A stretch of DNA of 64,000 nt from Streptomyces albogriseolus (lineage in GTDB: Bacteria; Actinomycetota; Actinomycetes; Streptomycetales; Streptomycetaceae). The stretch covers positions 46,079 to 110,078 of the forward strand of contig BMVA01000023.1 in assembly GCA_014650475.1 (NCBI GenBank), given 5' to 3'. The translations under genes and the position numbers were made by a program. The stretch's first letter is position 1. Each line of letters starts with the position of its first letter. Shown here in pieces: positions 35,196 to 43,280 of the stretch. The notes beneath the pieces are model-generated. The model did not search any database. It saw only the letters and a program-made list of their open reading frames with translations, and was not told the DNA's origin.

Positions 35196-35864
35196 TCAGT
35201 CGGACAGCCGGGCATCGATGAGCGCCTTGAACGCCTCGTACGAACCGGGGATGGCGATCTGTTCTCCGTCGAGGAAGAAGGTCGGGGTGCCCTGCACGCC
35301 CAGGCCGAGGCCATCGCGCTGGTCGTCCTGGACGCGTCCGGCCACCTCCGGGTCGGCGAGGTCGGCGTCGAACCGGGCCATGTCCAGGCCGAGTTCCTTC
35401 GCGTAGCCGCGGAAGACGGACTCCTTCCACTCCTGGGACTCGCCCCACTCCTTCTGAGTGGTGAAGAGCTTGGTGTACATCTCCTCGAACTTGCCCTGTC
35501 GGGCGGCGGCTTCGGCGGTGCGGGCGGCGAGTTCGCCGTTGCGGTGGCCGGGCATGGGGAAGTAGCGGGCGACGAAGGTGACCCGGTCGCCGTACTCCTC
35601 GCGCAGCTGCTCCACCACCGGGTACATCGCCCCGCACGACTCGCACTCGAAGTCGAGGAACTCGACGATCGTCAGCTCGCTCTTCTTCGGCTCGCTGAGA
35701 CGGTGGCTGGAGTCGCGCACGGGCAGCGCCTCGGCGGCGGGCTGCACGTCCAGGCCGCCGGCATCGCGGTCGTCGGGGGAGAACAGCAGGAAGGAGCCGA
35801 AGGCGGCGGCGAAACCGGCCACCAGCACAGCGGCGACGATCAGGTGCTTGTGCAGCTTCTTCAT
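35196..35864 (-). CDS. DsbA-family thiol oxidoreductase, membrane-anchored
   Basis: The 222-residue protein has an N-terminal helix (LIVAAVLVAGFAAAFGSFLL), the active site FECESCGAMYP (Cys about 73 and 76) and the cis-Pro loop VQGTPTFFLDG. These features define extracellular DsbA-like proteins. It may load or reduce copper-site thiols for oxidase assembly. Its ATG overlaps the stop of the CopD-CtaG gene (ATGA). CcdA at 9348 is a possible electron donor. Confidence 0.92.
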   Translation of the reverse strand: MKKLHKHLIVAAVLVAGFAAAFGSFLLFSPDDRDAGGLDVQPAAEALPVRDSSHRLSEPKKSELTIVEFLDFECESCGAMYPVVEQLREEYGDRVTFVARYFPMPGHRNGELAARTAEAAARQGKFEEMYTKLFTTQKEWGESQEWKESVFRGYAKELGLDMARFDADLADPEVAGRVQDDQRDGLGLGVQGTPTFFLDGEQIAIPGSYEAFKALIDARLSD

Positions 35865-37912
35865 GATTCCTCGGTGGGCGTGGTCGTCGTAGGGGGGTTG
35901 GCGGGTCGCCGGTCGCGGGCGTGCAGGCCCGCCAGGTAGGCGTTGTAGGCGGCGAGCGGGTCGTTGCCGTCGCCGCGGTCGATCTGCCGGTCCACGCGGC
36001 GGGCCTCGCGCTGGTCGGAGCGGACCCACTGGATGGCCAGGATGATCGTGGTGATCAGGACGGGGATGTCGCCGGTGGCCCAGGCGATGGCTCCGGCGTC
36101 GTACTGGTCGTCCATCGGGTACTCGACCCAGGGCCGCTCGAGCGCCGACCACCAGCCTTCGCCGATCAGCGCGGTCGAGCTCATCAGCGAGATGCTGAAC
36201 CAGGAGTGGAACGGCATCGTCAGGATCAGCGCGAACAGCCGGCCCAGATGGGGCGGGCGGCGCGGGCCGGGGTCGATGCCGATGACGACCCAGAAGAACA
36301 GCAGTCCAACGGCCAGGAAGTGCACCAGCATGAACGTGTGGCCCAGATGGCTGCGCATCAGGGTCTCGAAGAGCGAGCTGTAGTAGACGACGAAGGCACT
36401 GCCGATGAACAGCACGCTGGCCACCACCGGATGCGAGATGACCTTGACGTACCGGCTGTGCAGCAGCTTCATCAGCATCTCGCGCGGCCCGTCCGGCTCC
36501 CCCTTCGGGGCGGCGGGCAGGGCCCGCAGGGCGAGGGTGGCCGGCCCGCCCAGCACGAGCAGGATCGGTACCGTCATCGCGAGGATCATGTGCTGGCCCA
36601 TGTGCACGCTGAACAGCACCTTGCCGTACGTGTTGAGCCCGCTCATCGTGGCCAGGACGGTCACCGCCAGGCCCAGCAGCCACGAAATCGTCCGTCCGAC
36701 GGGCCACTTGTCGCCCCGCTTGCGCAACTTCCGTACGCCCGCCAGATACAGCAGCGCGGCGGCGGCCGCGCCGAAGGCGAACAGCGGGTCGAAGTGCCAC
36801 TGGGTGAACAGCGGCGTCCACGGGAAGTCACCGAGCGGCGGCGGCATGGCGAAGCCCAGCAGCTCCTCGGTGGGCGAGAGCGAGGCGTCACCGGCGCCGG
36901 GGGCGGGAGTGCGCGAGAGGCCGACGGCGAGACCGATGGCGGCGGCCATGAGCAGGAGTTCGCCGGCGGCGAGCCGGACGAACCCCCGCCGCCTGCCGTC
37001 CTTGAGGGCGGGCAGTGTGCGGCGGCGATGCCACCATCCGATGCCTCCCAGCGCGGCGAGCGCCGCCGCCTTGGCGAGCACCATCAGCCCGTACCGGCTG
37101 GTGAACACCTCACCCAGGGACGGGAATCGGACCACGGCGTTCACCATGCCGCTGGCCGCGACCGCGAGGAGCGCCCACGCGGCGAGCGGGCTGAAGCGCC
37201 GGACGGCGTCCGCCGCCTGCTCCTCCCTGCGCGCGGCGACGATCAGGACGAAGACCAGCCCGCCGACCCATACCGCGACACCGACCAGGTGCAGGGCGAG
37301 GCTGGTGACGGCGGCGTCGTGATTGCCCGCCGCCGAGGAGTGCCCGGTGAAGGCGGGCGGGAGCATCCCGGCGACCGCGAGGACGAGCGCCAGACGGGCC
37401 CAGCGGGCCGTGCCGATGCCCACGCAGAGCGTCGCGATCAGACCCGCGGCACCCGCCATAAGCGCGTACGAGCGTCCCTGGGCGTCCGTGGCGACGAAGT
37501 CCGCCACCACCGCGGGAGACACGATCTCGCCGACCGGCTGGGCGAACAGGTCCGAGAGCGTGAACACCAGCGCGGCCACCGCCGCCAACGTCCACAACGC
37601 CGCAGCCGCGGCAGCCCAGTTGAGGTAACGCAGCTGCGTTGGGCTGAGCTTCTTGCCGCCCGGCAACAGCACGACGACCAGCAACAGCGCACCCACACTC
37701 GCCACGGCGGCCGCGTCCGCGAGGGTACGGGCAACCGGCAGGCCCCACGCGGTCAGCGCACCCGCATCCTCAATCCCGGGGATCTCGACCGCGGCCCCGC
37801 CACCGGCCCACACCGCGACCGCGGTGACGGCGACGGCCAGGCCAACCGATCCGGCCAGCACGAGCGGCAGCTGCGGCAGCCGCCCGGCCCTGGAGGTGGT
37901 CTCAGTGGCCAT
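35861..37912 (-). CDS. CopD-CtaG fusion copper and oxidase assembly protein
   Basis: The 683-residue polytopic protein has a CopD half (about residues 15-320, with HLVGVAVWVGGLVFVLIVA) and a C-terminal CtaG/caa3-type oxidase assembly half (about 370-650, with FSVHMGQHMILAMTVP and THTFMLVH-like GHTFMLVHFLAVG). It likely imports copper and helps insert it into cytochrome oxidase. Its start overlaps the end of copC by 11 bp. The fusion is known in actinobacteria. Confidence 0.92.
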   Translation of the reverse strand: MATETTSRAGRLPQLPLVLAGSVGLAVAVTAVAVWAGGGAAVEIPGIEDAGALTAWGLPVARTLADAAAVASVGALLLVVVLLPGGKKLSPTQLRYLNWAAAAAALWTLAAVAALVFTLSDLFAQPVGEIVSPAVVADFVATDAQGRSYALMAGAAGLIATLCVGIGTARWARLALVLAVAGMLPPAFTGHSSAAGNHDAAVTSLALHLVGVAVWVGGLVFVLIVAARREEQAADAVRRFSPLAAWALLAVAASGMVNAVVRFPSLGEVFTSRYGLMVLAKAAALAALGGIGWWHRRRTLPALKDGRRRGFVRLAAGELLLMAAAIGLAVGLSRTPAPGAGDASLSPTEELLGFAMPPPLGDFPWTPLFTQWHFDPLFAFGAAAAALLYLAGVRKLRKRGDKWPVGRTISWLLGLAVTVLATMSGLNTYGKVLFSVHMGQHMILAMTVPILLVLGGPATLALRALPAAPKGEPDGPREMLMKLLHSRYVKVISHPVVASVLFIGSAFVVYYSSLFETLMRSHLGHTFMLVHFLAVGLLFFWVVIGIDPGPRRPPHLGRLFALILTMPFHSWFSISLMSSTALIGEGWWSALERPWVEYPMDDQYDAGAIAWATGDIPVLITTIILAIQWVRSDQREARRVDRQIDRGDGNDPLAAYNAYLAGLHARDRRPANPPTTTTPTEES

Positions 37913-38495
37913 GACCGGCCCGCCTTCGTCGTACGGCGTACGCGCCCGCGGCTGCCACGACCAGCGCGCCGGCACCCACGAGGACGGGGACGCCCCCACC
38001 GGAGGACCCCGTATCGGTCTTGTCCGGCGCGGACTCCTGGGCGGCGCGGGGAGTCGCCGCACCGGTCGACTCCGCGGCGCGTGGCGACGGAGTGAGGCTG
38101 GTGGTCGCGGCGACAGTGAAGGTGTACGAGCCGGAGACGGGGTGGCCGTCGGCGGAGACGACCCGGTAGCCCACCGTGTACGGCCCGGCGGGCGAGGCGG
38201 GATCGAGGGCGAGGGTGACCGTCTTGCCGGAGACCCGCGGCTCGCCCGAGGCGGCCGACTTGCCGTCCGAGGTGGTGACGGCGACCTTGGCGTACTTCTG
38301 GGTCATCGCGTCGCTGAAGGTCAGCGTGACGCGCGGGGGCAGCCCGGCGAGTTCGGCGTTCGCGCCCGGGCTGCTGGTGTCGAGTTCGGTGTGGGCCGCG
38401 GCCTGCGGCGCTGCGACGGCCAGGGCCGCCAGGGCGGCGGGGAGAACAAGGGCGCGTGCCGCCGTGCGGACGGCACGCCGGTCGGTGACGTACAT
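37902..38495 (-). CDS. copC: CopC copper-binding protein, membrane-anchored
   Basis: The 197-residue protein has a signal peptide ending PQAAA, followed by HTELDTSSPGANAEL with the N-terminal His ligand, the CopC beta sandwich ending ADGHPVSGSYTFTVA (second His), a Ser/Thr/Pro linker and a C-terminal helix with a basic stop (AVRRRRAGHGH). CopC binds Cu(II) outside the cell and passes it to the overlapping CopD-CtaG protein. Confidence 0.92.
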   Translation of the reverse strand: MYVTDRRAVRTAARALVLPAALAALAVAAPQAAAHTELDTSSPGANAELAGLPPRVTLTFSDAMTQKYAKVAVTTSDGKSAASGEPRVSGKTVTLALDPASPAGPYTVGYRVVSADGHPVSGSYTFTVAATTSLTPSPRAAESTGAATPRAAQESAPDKTDTGSSGGGVPVLVGAGALVVAAAGAYAVRRRRAGHGH

Positions 38496-38580
38496 GACGC
38501 GGAACTCTCTGTGACCCCCGGCAGCCAGGGCGCCGGGACGGGAGGGACCGGCCCGCCGGGCGGCCCTCGCGTCAGGCCCG

Positions 38581-39252
38581 TCAGGGCAGGCGGAGAGCGC
38601 CGATCGGCGTCGGCCGGAGAAGGGCGAACGGACCGTGCCCGTCACGCGGCGGCGCCCGGCCCTCGTGCAGCCGCACCAGCAGAGCCGACATCAGCGGCGA
38701 GGTGCTCTCGGGGTAGGCGGCCTGCGCGCCGGTGCTGTGACGGCCGCCGAGCAGTGGCCAGAAGAACAGCAGCAGACGCCGTACGACCAGCAGGAGGGAC
38801 CTGCTCTGCCACAGCAGCCGCTCCGAAACGCCCAGCAGGCGGGCGACGAGCAGCAGGGTGACCAGGTGGCCGGCGAGCAGCACGCCGGGCGGCGGCCCGG
38901 CGGCCGCGTCGTGCTCGATCAGCCGGCCCAGGCCGCCGACGGAACTGTCCTGCCCGGTCACCGCGGCGCAGGCTCCGGGCAGCGAGTAGGCCACGTGGTA
39001 GGCGAACTGCGCGAGGGCGAGCACGCCCAGCAGCTGGGTGTCCGTCAGCCGATGCCGCGTCAGCACCGCCGCGCCCGGCAGCGCGACGGCCGCCGTCGCG
39101 GCCACGATGATCCACCGGGGCGCGTGACACTGCGAAAGCACGTGCCCGGCCAGCGGCAACAGCACGCACAGCACCGCGAGCACCCCGGCCCGAAGCCCGC
39201 GCAGAACGCCGGACGCCGGCGAGCCGGGTCCGGGCGAGCAGTGCGTACGCAT
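38581..39252 (-). CDS. Four-helix membrane protein, copper-locus family (copy 3)
   Basis: The 223-residue protein has helices around residues 20-45, 50-70 and 75-95, then a second pair (LLAGHLVTLLLVARLLGVS and RSLLLVVRRLLLFFWPLL). It ends with a basic tail that includes LLVRLHEGRAPPRD, like the VVRRGPP tail of copy 2. It is the first gene of the leftward copper operon. The ATG is tentative; another lies at 39324. Function unknown. Confidence 0.6.
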   Translation of the reverse strand: MRTHCSPGPGSPASGVLRGLRAGVLAVLCVLLPLAGHVLSQCHAPRWIIVAATAAVALPGAAVLTRHRLTDTQLLGVLALAQFAYHVAYSLPGACAAVTGQDSSVGGLGRLIEHDAAAGPPPGVLLAGHLVTLLLVARLLGVSERLLWQSRSLLLVVRRLLLFFWPLLGGRHSTGAQAAYPESTSPLMSALLVRLHEGRAPPRDGHGPFALLRPTPIGALRLP

Positions 39253-39429
39253 CAGATCGTGGCCTTCAGGGAGTCCGTCGCGGGGAGCGGACGGGGCGGC
39301 GGGTGACAGGTGACGGGATCGCATGGCCCGTACGTCCTGGAAGCGTACCGACCACCCCGCCCGCTGGTTCACGACAGGGTCCAGCTCCCGGCGCCGCCGC
39401 TCGGACGCTTCCACCAGTCGAGAGGTTTC

Positions 39430-39483
39430 CGCAGGTCAGATGATTGTTAACCGACATGACAACGGTCACCGATGCAGCCTTTG
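39430..39483 (+). promoter_or_regulatory. Conserved 54-bp leader upstream of the second CDF exporter
   Basis: This is the partner of the block at 10924-10977 (49 of 54 identical, the last 31 fully). It sits 66 bp before the CDF start. The strict conservation ends abruptly at GCCTTTG, outside any conserved coding sequence, which points to protein binding or RNA function rather than to translated sequence. Confidence 0.55.
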
Positions 39484-39549
39484 GTGATTCGCGTATGCGT
39501 GCGTTTCACTGCGGGCAAGGCAACCGCTGCGAGGGGGAAGGCGTACAAC

Positions 39550-40572
39550 ATGGGCGATCGCAATCACGAGCACGGTCCAGGACACGAGCACGGAGGAGGA
39601 GGGCACGCCGGGCACTCCCACGGCGTCTCGGCGGACGCCGACCGGCGCTGGCTGGGCATCGCGCTCGGCCTGATCACCGTGTTCATGGCGGGCGAGGTCG
39701 TCATCGGCATCATGGCCCAGTCCCTCGCCCTGATCTCGGACGCGGCGCACATGCTGACCGACGCCGTGTCGATCGTGTTCGCGCTGATCGCCATGCGGCT
39801 GTCCGCACGCCCGGCACGCGGCGTCTTCACCTACGGGCTCAAGCGTGCCGAGATCCTCTCCGCCCAGGCCAACGGCCTGACCCTGCTGCTGCTCGGTGCC
39901 TGGCTGGCGTACGAGGCCGTGCACCGCCTGATCGATCCGCCCGAGGTGGAAGGCGGGCTGGTGTTCGGCACAGCCCTCGCCGGGATCGTGGTGAACATCG
40001 CGGCCGCCTGGTGCATCTCCAAGGCCAACCGCTCCTCCCTCAACGTCGAGGGCGCCTACCAGCACATCCTCAACGACCTGTTCGCGTTCATCGGCACCGC
40101 GGTGGCAGGTCTGATCGTGCTGACGACCGGGTTCGCCCGCGCCGACGCCATCGCCACGCTCGTGGTGGTCGCCCTCATGTTCAAGGCCGGGTACGGGCTG
40201 CTGCGCGAGTCCGGCCGGATCTTCCTGGAGGCCGCCCCCGCAGATGTCGACCCGGACGCACTGGGCGACAAGCTCGTCTCCCAGCCGGCCGTCGTCGAGG
40301 TCCACGACCTGCACGTCTGGCAGATCACCTCCGGCCAGTCCGCCCTGTCCGCGCACGTCCTGGTCGAACCCGGCGGCGACTGCCACGCCGTCCGCCGCGA
40401 CCTCGAAGAACTCCTCCAGCACGACTACGGCATCACCCACACCACGCTCCAGGTCGACCACACCCAGGAAGAGGTGCTGCAACTCGCCCTGACCGGCGAA
40501 GGAGCGGGCGACGCCGCGCACTGCGAGGACCCGCACGGCCCCACCCACCGGGACGGGCCGCACAACCACTGA
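39550..40572 (+). CDS. CDF-family zinc/cadmium exporter (CzcD/ZitB-like)
   Basis: The 340-residue protein has a His-rich N-terminus (HEHGPGHEHGGGGHAGHSHG), six helices with both canonical sites (SDAAHMLTDAV in helix 2 and YQHILNDLFAF in helix 5), a CDF C-terminal domain (VVEVHDLHVWQITSG) and a His-rich tail (HRDGPHNH). It should export Zn or Cd by proton exchange. The start is chosen for its GAGGGGGAAGG site; the longer frame upstream covers the conserved leader. Confidence 0.93.
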   Translation: MGDRNHEHGPGHEHGGGGHAGHSHGVSADADRRWLGIALGLITVFMAGEVVIGIMAQSLALISDAAHMLTDAVSIVFALIAMRLSARPARGVFTYGLKRAEILSAQANGLTLLLLGAWLAYEAVHRLIDPPEVEGGLVFGTALAGIVVNIAAAWCISKANRSSLNVEGAYQHILNDLFAFIGTAVAGLIVLTTGFARADAIATLVVVALMFKAGYGLLRESGRIFLEAAPADVDPDALGDKLVSQPAVVEVHDLHVWQITSGQSALSAHVLVEPGGDCHAVRRDLEELLQHDYGITHTTLQVDHTQEEVLQLALTGEGAGDAAHCEDPHGPTHRDGPHNH

Positions 40573-40589
40573 CCTTCGGGCCGACGCGA

Positions 40590-40633
40590 CGACGGTACAC
40601 GGTTCCCTGAATTCAAGTTTCCGTGTACCGTCG
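40590..40633. promoter_or_regulatory. CmtR operator: 13-bp inverted repeat
   Basis: Perfect arms CGACGGTACACGG and CCGTGTACCGTCG flank an 18-bp A/T-richer spacer that could hold the promoter. The right arm ends 5 bp before the sensor start codon. Size, symmetry and position strongly suggest autoregulation by the CmtR-type gene. Confidence 0.65.
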
Positions 40634-40638
40634 AGGGT

Positions 40639-40974
40639 GTGCTGACCATTGCCTCCGACATCGACGCCCTGGCCCGCTTCGGCCGTGCGCTCGCCGACCC
40701 GCTCCGCTGCCGCATCCTGCTTGCGCTGCGGAAGGCGCCCGCGCACCCGGCCGATCTGGCCGAGGCGTTGGAGATCTCCCGTACCCGGCTGTCGAACCAC
40801 CTCGCCTGTCTGCGTGACTGCGGCATCGTCGTCGCCGTCCCCGAAGGCCGTCGCGTGCGCTACGAACTGGCCGACGCCCGCCTCGGCCACGCCTTGGACG
40901 ACCTGCTCGGCGCGGTCCTCGCTGTCGAGGCCGACCGCACCTGCCCGGACGCCGAGGAGAAGGGCTGCTGCTGA
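40639..40974 (+). CDS. cmtR: CmtR-type Cd(II)/Pb(II) sensor
   Basis: The 111-residue ArsR/SmtB repressor has Cys57 and Cys61 in the recognition helix (NHLACLRDCGIV) and Cys102 in the tail, exactly the residue numbers of the three metal ligands of mycobacterial CmtR. Two extra Cys residues end the protein (EKGCC). The GTG start is very near the operator and the message may be almost leaderless. The stop overlaps the transporter start (TGATG). Confidence 0.93.
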   Translation: MLTIASDIDALARFGRALADPLRCRILLALRKAPAHPADLAEALEISRTRLSNHLACLRDCGIVVAVPEGRRVRYELADARLGHALDDLLGAVLAVEADRTCPDAEEKGCC

Positions 40975-41711
40975 TGACGATGTCGATCTCCCTGGGCCCC
41001 GCGCCGGACCGCCGCACCCAACTGGCCCGCCGCATACGCCTGCTGGTCGCCGCCACCATCACCTACAACGTCATCGAGGCGATGGTCGCAATTACCGCCG
41101 GCACCCTCGCCTCCTCCACCGCCCTGATCGGCTTCGGCCTGGACTCGGTCGTCGAGGTCTCATCGGCAGCAGCCGTCGCCTGGCAGTTCTCCGCCGCCGA
41201 CCACGCCGTACGCGAAGCCCGGGAGAAGACGGCGCTGCGCATCAGCGCCCTCTCCTTCTTCGCGCTCGCCGCCTACGTCACCGTCGACTCCGTACGCGCC
41301 CTCACCAGCACCGGCGAGGCCGAACACTCCACACCGGGCATGGTCCTGGCCGCCCTCTCCCTCGCGGTCATGCCGTTCTTGTCCACCGCCCAGCGCCGCG
41401 CCGGACGCGAACTCGGCTCCGCCTCCGCGGTCGCCGACTCCAAGCAGACTCTCCTGTGCACGTACCTGTCGGCCGTCCTCCTGGTCGGCCTGCTCGCCAA
41501 CTCCCTGCTCGGCTGGAGCTGGGCCGACCCCGTCGCCGCCCTCGTCATCGCCGCCGTCGCGGTCAAGGAAGGCCGCGAGGCATGGCGCGGCGACAACTGC
41601 TGCGCGATGCCCATCGGAGGAATCACTCCTGAAGCCGAGGAGCAGGACGGATGCGGGTGCGGGCCGGGCTGCTCGTGCTGCACCCCGGCGAAGGAGGCGA
41701 GTACCCGATGA
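40974..41711 (+). CDS. CDF-like cation transporter with Cys-rich tail (second copy)
   Basis: The 245-residue protein is related to the one at 26601: six helices, motifs IGFGLDSVVEVSSA and AVADSKQTLLCTYL, and a C-terminal Cys cluster (DNCCAM, then CGCGPGCSCC). It is the transporter of the CmtR operon, probably exporting Cd, Pb or Zn. Its stop overlaps the start of the ICMT-like gene (ATGA). Confidence 0.87.
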   Translation: MTMSISLGPAPDRRTQLARRIRLLVAATITYNVIEAMVAITAGTLASSTALIGFGLDSVVEVSSAAAVAWQFSAADHAVREAREKTALRISALSFFALAAYVTVDSVRALTSTGEAEHSTPGMVLAALSLAVMPFLSTAQRRAGRELGSASAVADSKQTLLCTYLSAVLLVGLLANSLLGWSWADPVAALVIAAVAVKEGREAWRGDNCCAMPIGGITPEAEEQDGCGCGPGCSCCTPAKEASTR

Positions 41712-42346
41712 TCGGCTGGGCCTGGGCGGCACTGGCGCTGTACGGATTCTGGTTGCTGTCCGCCTTCGGCCTGCGCACGCTCATCCAGCGCCGCCGCACC
41801 GGCGACTCCGGGTTCCGCGGCCTGTCGGGCACGCCCGGCTCGGCGTCGTGGTGGGCCGGAGTGCTCTTCGTCGTGGCTCTGCTGGGCGCCGTCGCCGCAC
41901 CCGCCGCGACACTGGCGGGCCTGCCGGTCCTCATCGACGACATCCCAGCCGTGTACGGGATCGGTGCGGCGATCGCCATGCTCGGCGTCGCCGGAACACT
42001 GACAGCCCAGCAGGCCATGGGAGCGTCCTGGCGGGTGGGCGTTGACCACGCCGAGCGCACCGCACTCGTCAGCGACGGCCCGTTCGCTCACATCCGCAAC
42101 CCGATCTTCACCACCATGGCCGTCACCGGCCTCGGACTGACGCTGATGGTGCCGAACGTCCTGGCGCTCGCCTGCCTCGCCGCGCTGATCATCGCCGTCG
42201 AGCTACAGGTGCGTGTGGTCGAGGAGCCTTACCTTCGGGCAGTCCACGGCCCTACCTACCTCCACTACGCGGCCACTGCGGGCCGCTTCGTACCCGGCAT
42301 CGGGCGGGAGCGAACCAGTAGGAAGGACGCTGGCCTCCAGTCATGA
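41708..42346 (+). CDS. ICMT-like membrane methyltransferase
   Basis: The 212-residue protein has about four helices and the isoprenylcysteine carboxyl methyltransferase core: GASWRVGVD, VSDGPFAHIRNPIFT and VRVVEEPYLRAVHGPTYLHY, which form the SAM and substrate pockets. Bacterial ICMT-like enzymes often lie in metal operons, with lipid or thiol substrates suspected. GGAGG precedes the ATG by about 10 nt. It is third in the sensor-transporter operon. A remnant of a second copy lies at 25435-25530. Confidence 0.82.
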   Translation: MIGWAWAALALYGFWLLSAFGLRTLIQRRRTGDSGFRGLSGTPGSASWWAGVLFVVALLGAVAAPAATLAGLPVLIDDIPAVYGIGAAIAMLGVAGTLTAQQAMGASWRVGVDHAERTALVSDGPFAHIRNPIFTTMAVTGLGLTLMVPNVLALACLAALIIAVELQVRVVEEPYLRAVHGPTYLHYAATAGRFVPGIGRERTSRKDAGLQS

Positions 42347-42663
42347 CCCGAGCCATTAGCGCCAGCCTCTGACGCAGCGGCAGCGACATGACAGGTGGCG
42401 GACAGTCATCTGTTCGGCGGCCAGCCGGCCTGCCAGGTTGGCTTTCTCGGAGTATTTGGCCCCACCTGTTCCGGCCTGACCTGGACCTGAGCCTTCGTTC
42501 GATTCCGGCCTCACGTGGCCCCACTTGGTTTTGTATCGGCCGGTGGGCAGTGGTGCCGGACGAAGCCGGAACTACGCCCGTCCGTTTTGGGGTGGTCCAA
42601 CGCAAACCGGAGAACCGGGGCCGAATGGCGGTGAGAAAGCCAGCCAGGTGTCGCACCACAGGT
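42347..42663. other. Gene-free stretch
   Basis: No gene is supported. Two short look-alike segments (TGGCCCCACCTG near 42458 and TGGCCCCACTTG near 42511) are spaced about 50 bp apart; their meaning is unknown. Confidence 0.3.
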
Positions 42664-43048
42664 TGACCTGCCACCGGCGGGTGTCCCTCGACCTCTGGCT
42701 CGCCACCATGAACAGCGGCCTCAGCTTCGGCCGACTGTCCATCGGCTCCTCCGCCCGTGCCCTCGGCCTGGCCGATCCCGGGCCGGGGCGGGCCTGTACG
42801 ACGGCGGCACCCTCGTCTGTGTGACCGCCCGCCCTGCCTGCGAGGACGCCAACGGGCTCGGCCTCATCGCGCGCGGCCCGGACAGAAGCAAACTCATCGG
42901 CCAGGTCAGCGATCTCCTGCGGCGCTGGAGCCAGGAGAGGCCCGAGCAGCCCGTCGTCACCGGCTACCCCGCGGCCACACCCGACGACCGTCTCGCCGCC
43001 GGTGCCCACGTCAACCGCCGCGTGACCCGCCTGACCATCGGCTGGTGA
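42664..43048 (+). pseudogene. Isoaspartate methyltransferase-like (FxLD-system type) 3' remnant, frameshifted
   Basis: Two frames join to a typical C-terminal half of the protein-L-isoaspartate methyltransferase-like proteins of FxLD lanthipeptide systems. The first reads VSLDLWLATMNSGLSFGRLS. After a shift near 42785 comes GAGLYDGGTLVCVTARP, then GYPAATPDDRL and the final VTRLTIGW. The SAM-binding N-terminal half and the precursor peptide are missing. It lies just outside the recombinase-trio element, perhaps cut by its arrival. Confidence 0.6.
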
Positions 43049-43159
43049 CCACCTTGAACTCCGTGGGCTCCAGCGTCACCAGACCGATGGGATAAGGACG
43101 TTCGACGGCCCCAAGGGGGCATGTCCTCGGCCCGGCGAGGAGATCCCATCTCAACGCAG

Positions 43160-43201
43160 GGGGCGGGGCACCCGGCAGTCTTCGACCGAAAACCCCGCCC
43201 C
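43160..43201. terminator. Hairpin downstream of the recombinase operon
   Basis: Nine-bp arms GGGGCGGGG and CCCCGCCCC flank a 24-nt loop, about 80 bp after the stop of the tnpC-like gene. It may end that operon or mark the element end. Confidence 0.5.
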
Positions 43202-43280
43202 TGTACGTGAACGTTCTCGCAGGCGCCGCAGTACCGCACCCTGCGCGGGTGCCAGCCGAAACCGGTGCTGGAGCGGGCAG

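Noticed and set aside
35921-38095. Long open frame of 724 codons opposite the CopD-CtaG and CopC genes
   Set aside because: It is Gln/Glu/Gly/Arg-rich with no domain and lies exactly antisense to well-supported genes; high GC keeps such frames open.
42821-43048. Independent 75-residue gene
   Set aside because: It is the C-terminal part of a frameshifted methyltransferase; the same frame extends upstream without a start.
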